From assembly GCF_029887875.1 (NCBI RefSeq), contig NZ_JARXRM010000044.1:119954-183953 (forward strand): a stretch of 64,000 nt of DNA, read 5' to 3'. Positions 28,123 through 36,712 of this stretch are shown here, piece after piece. Source of the DNA: Luteimonas endophytica (GTDB lineage Bacteria; Pseudomonadota; Gammaproteobacteria; Xanthomonadales; Xanthomonadaceae). The translations under genes were made by a program, and so were the position numbers. Each line of letters opens with the position of its first letter. Position 1 is the stretch's first letter. The notes under the pieces were generated by a model, which had not been told where the DNA came from, ran no database searches, and was given only the letters and a program-made list of their open reading frames with translations.

Positions 28123-29766
28123 CTACCCCAGGTTGCGCGCGGTGTTGATGACGTTGACGCCGTCGAAGCGGGTCGTCGCCGTGCCGTGCGAGACCGCCGA
28201 GACCTGGCTGGGCTGGCCCTTGCCGTCGAAGAACGAACCGCCGAGGCGGAAATCGCGCTCGTCGCAGATCGCCGCGCAGGCGCCCCAGAACTCCGGGGTG
28301 CGGATCTGGTAGGCGACGTCCTCGACCATGCCGGCGATCTCGCCGTCCTTGATCCGGTAGAACAACTGCCCGCCGAACTGGGCGTTGTAACGCTGCTGGT
28401 CGATCGAGTACGAGCCGCGACCGAGGATGTAGATGCCGTTCTCCACCCCCGCGATCATTGCCGCCGGATCCAGCGGCTCGCGTCCCGGCGCCAGCGACAC
28501 GTTGGGCATGCGCTGGAACTGCACGCTGGACCAGGAATCGGCGTAGCTGCAGCCGTGCGAGCGCTCGTGACCGAGGATGTGGGCCTGGTCGCGGGTCGCC
28601 TGATAGTCGACCAGCACGCCGTCGCGCACCAGGTCCCAGCGCCTGGCCTTGACGCCCTCGTCGTCGTAGCCCACCGCCCCCAGGCTGCCCGGCTGCACGC
28701 GATCGGCGAAGAAGTTCACCCGCTCGCTGCCGTAGCGGTAGCCCTGCTCGCGCTTGTCGAGGGTGGCGAAGCTGGTGCCGGCGTAGTTGGCCTCGTAGCC
28801 GAGCACCCGGTCCAGTTCCAGCGGGTGGCCGACGTTCTCGTGGATGGTCAGGAACAGGTTGGTGGGATCGAGCACCAGGTCGTACCTGCCGGGCTCGACC
28901 GAGGGCGCCTTCAGCTTCTCCTGCGCCTGCCTGGCGGCGGCCACCGCGTCCTCGCGCATGTCGTAGGATCCGGCGTACGCGACCACCCCGCCGGGCAGCT
29001 GCACCCGGCCGGCCGCATCGCCGTCCAGGTACTCGTAACCCAGCCCCATCGGCGAGGCCAGGCCGTCGCGGGTGCGGAACCGGCCGCTCCGCTTGTCGAT
29101 GGCGGTGACGGTGAACGGCGCCCAGATCCGGTGCACGTCCTGGTCGATGTAGGAGCCGTCGGTGCTGGCGAAGTACTTCTGCTCGTTGACCAGGAACATC
29201 CGCGAGGCGATGAAGTCGGCGCCGGCCGCGAGCGCCGCGGCGTTGACCCCGAGCAGCAGGTCGATCTTCTCCGCGACCGGCACTTCCATCGCGTTGCGGC
29301 GGATCGGCGTGCGCCACGACACCTCGCCCACGCCCTGCACCGGCGCCAGCCGCACCGGCTCGGTCTGGATCCTCGCGTTGGCCTTGGCGATCGCGGTGGC
29401 CTGCCGGGCCGCCTCCGCCACGCCCGCCTCGGTCAGCGTGTTGGTGGCCGCGAAGCCCCAGGCACCGCCGGCGATCACCCGCACCCCGACGCCGGTGGAC
29501 TCGGTGCTGACCACGTTCTCGACCTTGTCCTCGCGGGTCGTCAGCGCCTGCCGCAGATAGCGGCCGATGCGCACGTCGCAGTAGCCGGCGCCGTCGCCGC
29601 TGGCCGCGTTCAGCGCGGCATCGGCCAGGCGCTTCTTGAAGGCGACGTCGAACCGCTCCGGCAATGCCTCGGCGGCGATCGCGCGACCCATGAACGGCGG
29701 CAGGACCAGGCCGCCCACGCCGAGGCCGCCGAGGGCGCCGAGGGCGAGGAAATCACGTCGTTGCAA
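28123..29766 (-). CDS. tldD: TldD-like zinc metalloprotease with Tat signal (copy B)
   Basis: A 547-residue paralogue of copy A. The twin-arginine signal QRRDFLALGALGGLGVGGLVL and likely cleavage after GRAIAA are conserved. The zinc motif is HENVGH (His309, Glu310, His314). The start is TTG, preceded by GGAG eight nt upstream; the open frame extends 56 codons further but into low-complexity arginine-rich sequence. Substitutions cluster in the region just after the zinc site (e.g. EQGYRYGSERVNFFADR versus EQRFQYGSDIVTVFADK), so substrate range may differ. It is the first gene of the minus-strand run. Confidence 0.9.
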   Translation of the reverse strand: MQRRDFLALGALGGLGVGGLVLPPFMGRAIAAEALPERFDVAFKKRLADAALNAASGDGAGYCDVRIGRYLRQALTTREDKVENVVSTESTGVGVRVIAGGAWGFAATNTLTEAGVAEAARQATAIAKANARIQTEPVRLAPVQGVGEVSWRTPIRRNAMEVPVAEKIDLLLGVNAAALAAGADFIASRMFLVNEQKYFASTDGSYIDQDVHRIWAPFTVTAIDKRSGRFRTRDGLASPMGLGYEYLDGDAAGRVQLPGGVVAYAGSYDMREDAVAAARQAQEKLKAPSVEPGRYDLVLDPTNLFLTIHENVGHPLELDRVLGYEANYAGTSFATLDKREQGYRYGSERVNFFADRVQPGSLGAVGYDDEGVKARRWDLVRDGVLVDYQATRDQAHILGHERSHGCSYADSWSSVQFQRMPNVSLAPGREPLDPAAMIAGVENGIYILGRGSYSIDQQRYNAQFGGQLFYRIKDGEIAGMVEDVAYQIRTPEFWGACAAICDERDFRLGGSFFDGKGQPSQVSAVSHGTATTRFDGVNVINTARNLG

Positions 29767-29932
29767 TGGGCGTCTCCAGGAAGTGCGCCGGGCGCGGCGC
29801 CGGCAACCGGGCCGGTCGCGTCGGCCCGCATTCTTGCCCCGCCCCCTCCGACCGTCAAACCACGGCTTGCGGCACATGCGCCGGGCCCCGCCCGCCCCTA
29901 TGCTGCCCGGCTGACCGCCCCGGAGCCCACCC

Positions 29933-31750
29933 ATGCGTCATCGCCTCCTCGCCCTCGCCCTGCTCGCCGCGCTGTCGGCCTGCCAGCGCAGCGAAGCGCC
30001 CCCTGCCGGTTCCACGGCGCCCGCTCCCACCGAGGCCGACGCTGCGGTCGACGCGGTCGCCGACGCGCGCTTCGCCCAGCTCTCGCAGCGCGCCCTGGAC
30101 GGCTGGTTCGCGGTTTCGCCGGTCTCGGCCACCCAGATCGGCGACCATCGCTACGACGGCGAACTCGACGACCTGAGCGCCGAGGGCCGCGCCCGCGCGC
30201 TGGAACTGGCGCGCGAGCTGCTGGCCGAACTGGACGCGATCGATGCCGCGCGCCTGTCGCGCGAGAACCAGGTGGACGCGGCGATCCTGCGCAACCAACT
30301 GGAAGGCGAGATCTGGACCGCCGAGACGCTGCAGTCGTGGGCCTGGGATCCGCTGCTCTACAACAGCCTGGCCGGCGGCGCGATCTACGGCCTGATGGCG
30401 CGCGAGTTCGCGCCGCTGCCCGAGCGCCTGCAGTCCGCCACCGCGCGCATGGAGAAACTGCCGGCGCTGTTCGCGCAGGCGCGCGAGAACCTGGACCCGG
30501 CGCGGGTGCCCAAGATCCACGCCGAGACCGTGGCGCAGCAGAACCGGGGCATCCTCGCCCTGGTCGACGAGTTCATTACCCCCAACCTCGACCAGCTGGA
30601 CGGCGCGCAGCGCGAGCGCCTCGATGCGGCCGTCGCGGGCCTGCGCGCGGCGGTCGCCGAGCACCAGACCTGGCTGGAGGAGACCCTGGTACCGAACGCG
30701 GCCGGCGACTTCCGCATCGGTGCCGGGCTGTACGACCAGAAGCTGCGCTTCGCGCTCAATTCCGAGCTCACGCGCCAGGACATCCGCCAGCGCGCCGAGG
30801 CCGACATCGCCCGCGTCCGCGACGAGATGTACTCGATCGCCCGGACCGTGCTGAAGGACGCGCCCGGCGCGCCGGCGCTGCCGGAGCGGCCCGACGACGA
30901 CCAGCGCCAGGCCGCGATCGAGGCAGCGCTGGAGCTGGCCTATGCAGAGAAGCCGGGGCGCGAGGAGGTCGTCGACTTCGCCAGGCAGACCCTGGAGCAG
31001 GCCACCGCCTTCACCCGCGAGCACGACCTGGTGACGGTGCCGGACGATCCGGTCCAGATCATCCTGATGCCCGAATTCCAGCGCGGCGTGGCGGTGGCCT
31101 ACTGCGATTCGCCCGGCCCGCTCGACAAGGGCCTGGACACCTACTACGCGATCTCGCCGATCCCCGACGACTGGAGCGACGAGCAGACCGATTCGTTCCT
31201 GCGCGAATACAACGACCGCATGATCCATCTGCTCTCGATCCACGAGGCGATGCCGGGCCACTACCTGGAGGGTGCGCATTCGGTGAAGCACCCCTCCACC
31301 CTGCGCGCGGTGCTGCGCTCGGGTCCGTTCGCGGAAGGCTGGGCGGTCTACACCGAGGACATGATGGCCGACGCAGGCTATCTCGGCGGCGACCCGCTGT
31401 TCCGCCTGGTGCAGCTGAAGTTCTACCTGCGCGCGGTGGCCAACGCGATCCTCGACCAGGGCGTGCACGTGGACGGCTGGGACCGCGAGCGGGCGATGGA
31501 GCTGATGGTCCGGACCACCTTCCAGCAGGAGCGCGAGGCGGCCGGCAAATGGGTGCGCGCCCAGCTCACCTCCGCGCAACTGCCCACCTATTTCGCCGGC
31601 GCGCAGGAGCATTTCGACATGCGCCGCGCGGTCGAGCAGGCGCGCGGCGAGGCGTTCGACCTGAAGGCCTACCACGACGAGGTCCTGGCCACGGGCGCGC
31701 CGCCGGTGCGCTTCGTGCGCCAGCTGATCCTGGACGAACCGATCCGCTGA
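29933..31750 (+). CDS. DUF885 family metallopeptidase lipoprotein
   Basis: A 605-residue lipoprotein (LLALALLAALSAC, lipidated Cys16) followed by a Pro/Ala-rich linker. The DUF885 domain has a zinc-peptidase motif HEAMPGHYLE with His437, Glu438 and His443, and the downstream EGWAVYTEDM that provides the third ligand, a Glu. Members are distantly related to gluzincin carboxypeptidases and probably hydrolyse peptides in the periplasm. It diverges from tldD copy B across 166 bp, so both peptidases may share regulatory DNA. Confidence 0.9.
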   Translation: MRHRLLALALLAALSACQRSEAPPAGSTAPAPTEADAAVDAVADARFAQLSQRALDGWFAVSPVSATQIGDHRYDGELDDLSAEGRARALELARELLAELDAIDAARLSRENQVDAAILRNQLEGEIWTAETLQSWAWDPLLYNSLAGGAIYGLMAREFAPLPERLQSATARMEKLPALFAQARENLDPARVPKIHAETVAQQNRGILALVDEFITPNLDQLDGAQRERLDAAVAGLRAAVAEHQTWLEETLVPNAAGDFRIGAGLYDQKLRFALNSELTRQDIRQRAEADIARVRDEMYSIARTVLKDAPGAPALPERPDDDQRQAAIEAALELAYAEKPGREEVVDFARQTLEQATAFTREHDLVTVPDDPVQIILMPEFQRGVAVAYCDSPGPLDKGLDTYYAISPIPDDWSDEQTDSFLREYNDRMIHLLSIHEAMPGHYLEGAHSVKHPSTLRAVLRSGPFAEGWAVYTEDMMADAGYLGGDPLFRLVQLKFYLRAVANAILDQGVHVDGWDRERAMELMVRTTFQQEREAAGKWVRAQLTSAQLPTYFAGAQEHFDMRRAVEQARGEAFDLKAYHDEVLATGAPPVRFVRQLILDEPIR

Positions 31751-31988
31751 CCCCGGCGAGCTGCGTTCGCCCCGGGGCGGGACGGTCGGCGGGGTTGCGA
31801 TGTCGCGAGTTCCATCGCTCCCATCGGGCGCTTCGCGCCTGCACTTCGCGGGGGTGGCGGCCGCATCCGTCCGGGCGCCGCCTTCGCAGCGCAGGGACGC
31901 GGCGTGCGTTAAGGTCGGCGGGCCGCGACCGGGCAACCGGCGCGCGGCCGACGCGGCATCCGCCGCTGGCCGCCGCCGCCATGCCGCC

Positions 31989-32831
31989 ATGACCCTGCCC
32001 AAGCGCCCCGCCGTACCGATCGCAGCCGTGCCGGGCAGCGTGCTGCGCACCGTGGAGCGTTGGCACGGGTCCGGCCGGCTGCGCCACGGCGACCACGTCG
32101 CCGAGGAGGTGCCGGTGGCGCTGGTCTGCAACGGGGCGCCATTCGCGGTGATGATGGCGACGCCCGCGGACCTGGAGGACTTCGCCATCGGCTTCGCGCT
32201 CAGCGAGGGGATCGTCGCGGCTGCCGCCGACGCGGCGATCGAGGGCGTCGAAGAGCGCGTCGAAGGCATGGAAGTGCGCCTGTCGATCCCGGCGGCGCGC
32301 GCCGAGGCGCTGCTGCAACGGCGCCGCACCCTGCCCGGGCGCAGCGGCTGCGGGATCTGCGGCAGCGAGCTGCTGGAAACCGCGCTGCGCCAGCCGCCGC
32401 CGGTGGCCGCGGGGCTCCGGGTCGAAGCCGCGGCGGTGCGGCGGGCGCTGCGCGAACTGGCCGCGGCGCAGGCGCTCAATGCCTTGACCGGCGCCACCCA
32501 CGGCGCCGGATGGGCCGATGCCGAAGGAGGCCTGAAACTCGCGCGGGAGGACATCGGCCGCCATAACGCGCTGGACAAGCTCATCGGTGCGATGCACCGG
32601 GGCGGCGAGCGCCCCGACCGCGGCTTCCTGGTGGTCACCAGCCGCGCCAGCTACGAGATGGCGATGAAGGCCGCCAGCGCCGGCATCGGCCTGATGGCGG
32701 CGATGTCGGCGCCCACCGCGCTGGCGATCGCGGTGGCCGAACGGGCCCGGCTCACGCTGCTGGGCTTCGCCAGGGACGACGGCCATGCCGTGTATGCGCA
32801 CGGTTGGCGCCTGCTCGACTCAGGCGGCTGA
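31989..32831 (+). CDS. fdhD: formate dehydrogenase accessory sulfurtransferase FdhD
   Basis: A 280-residue FdhD. It transfers sulfur to the molybdenum cofactor so that formate dehydrogenase can be active. The loop cysteines Cys121 and Cys124 (SGCGICG) that carry the persulfide are present. GFALSEGI, the EDIGRHNALDKLIG motif and TSRASYEMAMKAASAGI are also conserved. The ATG was chosen at MTLPKRPAVP; upstream codons are open but unlike the family. No formate dehydrogenase gene is in the window. The 3' end overlaps the convergent EAL gene by 12 nt. Confidence 0.95.
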   Translation: MTLPKRPAVPIAAVPGSVLRTVERWHGSGRLRHGDHVAEEVPVALVCNGAPFAVMMATPADLEDFAIGFALSEGIVAAAADAAIEGVEERVEGMEVRLSIPAARAEALLQRRRTLPGRSGCGICGSELLETALRQPPPVAAGLRVEAAAVRRALRELAAAQALNALTGATHGAGWADAEGGLKLAREDIGRHNALDKLIGAMHRGGERPDRGFLVVTSRASYEMAMKAASAGIGLMAAMSAPTALAIAVAERARLTLLGFARDDGHAVYAHGWRLLDSGG

Positions 32832-34061
32832 GGCCGCCACCGCCACCGTTTCCGTGGCCGGGGCCGGCCGGCCGATCAGGTACCCCTGGGCGTGGTCGCA
32901 GCCGAGTTCGCGCAGCAGCGTGAGCGTGGCCGCGTCCTCCACGCCTTCGGCCACCACCTCCAGCCCGAGATGGTGGGACAGGTCGATCATCGAGCCGACC
33001 AGGCGCCGCGAACGGCGGTCCTCGGTCATGTCGGCGACGAAGCTGCGGTCGATCTTCAGCTCCCCCGCGGGCAGCTGCCGCAGGTAGGCCATCGACGAGT
33101 AACCGGTGCCGAAGTCGTCGATCGAGATGCCGACCCCGGCGTCGCGCAGCGCCGCCAGCAGCGCCTGGCAGCGGGCGACGTCGCGCATCAGCGCGCTCTC
33201 GGTGACTTCCAGCACCAGGCCTTCCGGCGGCACCTCCCAGAAGCGCAGCAGGTCCAGTACCTGCGGCACGAATCCGGGCAGCTGCAGCGCGGCGGCCGAC
33301 AGGTTGACGTTGACCCGCACCGGGCGGCCGGCGCGACGCATCTGCGCGACCTGGCGCAGGGCGACATTGAGGCTCCAGCGGGTCAGCTCGCCGATCAGGC
33401 CGGTGCGTTCGGCGGCACCGACGAAGTCCGGCGGCGCCACCGGGCCGATGCGCGGGTGCGCCCAGCGCGCCAGCGCTTCGTAGCCGACGACGCGCTCGGC
33501 ACGCAGGTCCAGGATCGGCTGCAGGTACAGCTCCAGGCGGTTGCCGGCGAGCGCGTCGCGCAGCTCTTCGTGGGTGAACTGCGCGGCGATCGCGGGCCGC
33601 TGCCAGAACGCGAACCCCTCGCCGCCCGCGAGCGCGTCGTCGCAGGCGCGGTCCGCGCGCCGGCACAGCTGCTCGGGATCGTCGCCGTGGTCCGGGCACA
33701 GCGCCGCGCCCACCGCGATCGAAGGCTGCACCTGCCAGCCGTCCAGCGACACCGGCTGCTGCAGGGTCCGCACCAGCTTGGCTCCGGCCAGCGCAGCATG
33801 CTGCCGGCTGCGCAGCGCGGGCAGCAGCAGCAGGAAGTCGTATTCGCCGATGCGCAGCACCGCGTCGTGCGGGCGCAGCGCCGCGACCAGCGCGGCCTCC
33901 ATCGCCGCCGCCACCCGCTCGCCGACGGCGTAGCCGAGCGCCAGCTCGGTCTCGCGCATGCGCTGGCTGCGCACCACCAGGACTCCGAGCGCGCCGGGGC
34001 CGGGGCGGCCCGAATCGATGGCCGCGGCCACCGCCCGCAGCACGGCGGCGCGGTTCAGCAT
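32820..34061 (-). CDS. EAL domain cyclic-di-GMP phosphodiesterase with degenerate GGDEF
   Basis: A 413-residue cytoplasmic protein. Residues ~1-155 form a GGDEF-like domain whose active site reads GEYDF (72-76), so it should not make c-di-GMP. The EAL domain (~160-400) keeps E195-A-L in YEALARW, the NVNLSA strand, VTESAL and DDFGTGYSS, so it should hydrolyse c-di-GMP to pGpG. No sensor or membrane segment is seen. It is followed upstream by the HD-GYP gene in the same direction (34 nt gap), giving a pair of c-di-GMP-related genes. Confidence 0.92.
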   Translation of the reverse strand: MLNRAAVLRAVAAAIDSGRPGPGALGVLVVRSQRMRETELALGYAVGERVAAAMEAALVAALRPHDAVLRIGEYDFLLLLPALRSRQHAALAGAKLVRTLQQPVSLDGWQVQPSIAVGAALCPDHGDDPEQLCRRADRACDDALAGGEGFAFWQRPAIAAQFTHEELRDALAGNRLELYLQPILDLRAERVVGYEALARWAHPRIGPVAPPDFVGAAERTGLIGELTRWSLNVALRQVAQMRRAGRPVRVNVNLSAAALQLPGFVPQVLDLLRFWEVPPEGLVLEVTESALMRDVARCQALLAALRDAGVGISIDDFGTGYSSMAYLRQLPAGELKIDRSFVADMTEDRRSRRLVGSMIDLSHHLGLEVVAEGVEDAATLTLLRELGCDHAQGYLIGRPAPATETVAVAASAA

Positions 34062-34095
34062 GGGCGCGCCGCCTTCGCCCCGGGCGCCCGCATGC

Positions 34096-35319
34096 TCACA
34101 GGAACAGCTCGACCGGGTCGAGCCCGTAGGCGCCCGGCGGCAGCGGCGCCGCGATCCGGACCGCGACGTCGCGGTCGCCCTGCATCATCAGGTCGAGCGT
34201 GCCGAAGTCGCGCAGCGGCTGCTTGTCGGGGGCCGTCAGCAGCATCACCCTGGGCATCAGCCGCCGCGCCGCGTTCTGCGCCATCACGATGGCCACCTCG
34301 CCGCTGCTCAGTTCCACCAGCGAGCCGACCGGGTACACGCTCATGCACTGCATGAACTGCTCCACCACCTCGGCCGAGTACAGACGATCGCGGCCGCGGT
34401 AGAGTTCCTGCAGCGCCACGTGCTGACCGGCCGCCTTGCGGTGCGGGCGGTCGCTGGTCATGGCATCGTAGGAGTCGATCACCGCGGCGATGCGCCCCAG
34501 CAGCGGGATCCGCTCGCCCTCCAGTCCGCCCGGGTAGCCGCTGCCGTCGATGCGCTCGTGGTGGGTGCGGATCATCTCGCGCACGTGGGCCGGGACCGCG
34601 GCGCTGTCGTCCAGCACTTCGAGCGCCCTTTCAACGTGGGCCCGCACCGCGCCCATCTCGGCAGCGTCGAGCGGCCCGGGCCGCGCCAGCAGTTCCGGGG
34701 CCACCTGCAGCTTGCCGATGTCGAGCAGCAGCGCGCCGCTGGCCATGTCGACCAGCAGCGGTTCCGGGAAGCCGACGTGGCGGCCGAACGCCGCCGCCAG
34801 CGCGCTGCAGTTGAGCGCATGGCCGTACTCGTAGGCGCCGCGCGTGCGCAGGCGGTCGATCCACAGGAAGGCGTCGACGTTGCGCACCATGCTCCGCACC
34901 ATCGGCTCGACCGCGCCGCGCACGTCCTCGGGCGAGATCCTGCGCCCCTCGCGCACATCGTCCAGGATCCGGCCGGCCAGCCGCGCCGCCTGCGCCTGCG
35001 CGTCCCGCGCCTGCGGCAGCTCGGCGTCGAAGCTGGCCAGTTCGGGATAGACGCGGCTGTGCTGCAGTGCCTCGATCTCGTGGGCGGCGTAGGCGCGCCC
35101 CGGGGCGCCGCCCACGGCCCGGGCGGCCGGCGCCACCCCGAGCAGGACGTCGACGTAGACCCAGCTGCAGTGCCGCGCCAGGGCATCGATGTCGGCCTGC
35201 GAGCGGATCGCCACGCCCTGCAGCGGGAACGGCGTGCCCTCCCACTGCCGGTCGAGGCGGCAGACGTACATGCCCTCGGTGAGATCGGCCACCGCGACCC
35301 GGCACTCTTCGACTTTCAA
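34096..35319 (-). CDS. HD-GYP domain protein with N-terminal DUF3391, altered HD motif
   Basis: A 407-residue protein. Residues ~1-120 are a DUF3391-type domain (MKVEECRVAVADLTEGMYVCRLDRQW). The HD-GYP domain follows, with HHERIDGSGYP at 253-263 and SYDAMTSDRPHRKA. The HD pair itself reads L199-D200 (LLLDIGK), so a metal-binding His is missing and phosphodiesterase activity is doubtful. The start is TTG at 35319: it has GGGAG six nt upstream and gives the family-typical N-terminus, whereas the GTG 24 nt further up has no ribosome-binding site. It may sense or bind c-di-GMP instead of degrading it. Confidence 0.88.
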   Translation of the reverse strand: MKVEECRVAVADLTEGMYVCRLDRQWEGTPFPLQGVAIRSQADIDALARHCSWVYVDVLLGVAPAARAVGGAPGRAYAAHEIEALQHSRVYPELASFDAELPQARDAQAQAARLAGRILDDVREGRRISPEDVRGAVEPMVRSMVRNVDAFLWIDRLRTRGAYEYGHALNCSALAAAFGRHVGFPEPLLVDMASGALLLDIGKLQVAPELLARPGPLDAAEMGAVRAHVERALEVLDDSAAVPAHVREMIRTHHERIDGSGYPGGLEGERIPLLGRIAAVIDSYDAMTSDRPHRKAAGQHVALQELYRGRDRLYSAEVVEQFMQCMSVYPVGSLVELSSGEVAIVMAQNAARRLMPRVMLLTAPDKQPLRDFGTLDLMMQGDRDVAVRIAAPLPPGAYGLDPVELFL

Positions 35320-35325
35320 TCCGAA

Positions 35326-35330
35326 CTCCC
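35326..35330 (-). promoter_or_regulatory. ribosome-binding site deciding the HD-GYP TTG start
   Basis: GGGAG on the minus strand, six nt upstream of the TTG at 35319. It supports this rare start over the GTG at 35343. Confidence 0.6.
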
Positions 35331-35526
35331 GGTTGATGCCCACGGCCGGCCCGCCGCAGCGGCGGTGGCGTGCCCCGCCCGGTGCCGGCGCATGCGCTGC
35401 GCCGCCCAGACCGGCGTCCCGCGCTACCGCCACGGTATCGACCGCCGCTGCCAGGCCTTGAGCACGCCGTATTGCGTTCTTCCGGCCCCGCACTAGGATG
35501 AAACACCGCCCCGCCGAGGAACCGCG

Positions 35527-36522
35527 ATGACCTCCCGCCGCGACTTTCTGAGCTCCGCCTCGCTCGCAGCCACCGGCCTGGCGCTGGCACCGCTGGCCGC
35601 CTGCGGTCGCGAGGCGGCGCCGGCGCCGGCGCCGGCGCGGGCCCGGGCCGCGCCCGCCGCCGCTGCGGCACCGGCCGCCGCGGCCGCGACCGACGCCGGT
35701 CCGCTGATCGCCCGCCTCGTTCCCGCCACCGGCGAGGCGCTGCCGGTGATCGGCGCCGGCACCTCGGGCAGTTACGAGGTGCCGCTGGATTCCCCGGAGT
35801 TCGAGACCCTGAAGGAGACCGTCCGGGTGTTCTTCGAGGGCGGCGGCAGCGTCTTCGACACTTCGCCCAACTACTCCAACGCCGAGGAGGTGCTCGGCGC
35901 CCTGCTCGACGAGGGCGGCTGGCGCGACCGCTGTTTCCTCGCCACCAAGATCGCCGCCGACGACCGCGCCGCGATGGAGGCGCAGTGGGCCGGGTCGCTG
36001 CGCCGGCTGCGCACCGACCGCGTCGAGCTGCTGCAGGTGCACAACCTGCGCGCCTGGGAAATCGCCCTGCCCTACGCGCGCGAACTCAAGGAGCAGGGGC
36101 TGACGAAGTACGTCGGCCTGACCCACTACCTGGAGAGCGGGCACGCCGAGCTGGAACGCATCATGCGCGCCGAGCGGCCGGACTTCATCCAGATCAACTA
36201 TTCGGTCAGCGCGCCGCAGGCCGCCGAGTCGCTGCTGCCGGCGGCGCAGGAACTGGGCGTGGCGGTGCTGATCAACCGCGCCTTCGACGATGGCAAGCTG
36301 TTCGCGCAGGTCGAGAACAGGCCACTGCCGGACTGGGCGGCCGCGGTGGGGGTCGGCTCCTGGGCGCAGATGTTCCTGAAGTTCGCGCTCAGCCACCCCG
36401 CGGTGACCGCGGTGATCCCCGCCACCGGCAAGCCGCATCGCCAGCGGGACAATCTGCGGGCCGGCGTCGGCCCCCTGCTCGAGCGCGAACAGCAGGACGA
36501 ACTGCTCGCGCTGTTCGCCTGA
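35527..36522 (+). CDS. aldo/keto reductase with Tat/lipoprotein-like signal
   Basis: A 331-residue aldo/keto reductase. The N-terminus MTSRRDFLSSASLAATGLALAPLAAC carries a twin-arginine motif and also a lipobox-like LAAC, so it is likely exported by Tat and possibly lipidated. An Ala/Pro linker follows. Catalytic-site residues are present: Asp and Tyr in FDTSPNYSNAEEVLG, Lys in FLATKI and His in LLQVHN. It reduces aldehydes or ketones with NAD(P)H in the family, but a periplasmic location would raise the question of cofactor supply. Its substrate is unknown. Confidence 0.88.
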   Translation: MTSRRDFLSSASLAATGLALAPLAACGREAAPAPAPARARAAPAAAAAPAAAAATDAGPLIARLVPATGEALPVIGAGTSGSYEVPLDSPEFETLKETVRVFFEGGGSVFDTSPNYSNAEEVLGALLDEGGWRDRCFLATKIAADDRAAMEAQWAGSLRRLRTDRVELLQVHNLRAWEIALPYARELKEQGLTKYVGLTHYLESGHAELERIMRAERPDFIQINYSVSAPQAAESLLPAAQELGVAVLINRAFDDGKLFAQVENRPLPDWAAAVGVGSWAQMFLKFALSHPAVTAVIPATGKPHRQRDNLRAGVGPLLEREQQDELLALFA

Positions 36523-36712
36523 TCCGCGTGGAGAATGCGCGCCCGGACCGCCGCGGCGCCTGTCTGTCGCGGAGGCGAACCAGCCAGCCGTTGACGGGCT
36601 TCGGGTCCGGGAATTCCCCGCACGCCGGGCCCGCTCGAACGAGACGGCAGGCGCGCGGGCAGCCGGCGCATGGCATCCTCACGCCACGCACGCCGCGGCG
36701 AAGGAATAACGC

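Noticed and set aside
31800..31988. N-terminal extension of FdhD
   Set aside because: The extra residues are arginine/alanine-rich without family resemblance; the ATG at 31989 starts where FdhD similarity begins.
34096..36438. A 780-residue HD-GYP protein
   Set aside because: The upstream half is antisense to the aldo/keto reductase; the TTG at 35319 has a ribosome-binding site and gives the typical DUF3391 start.
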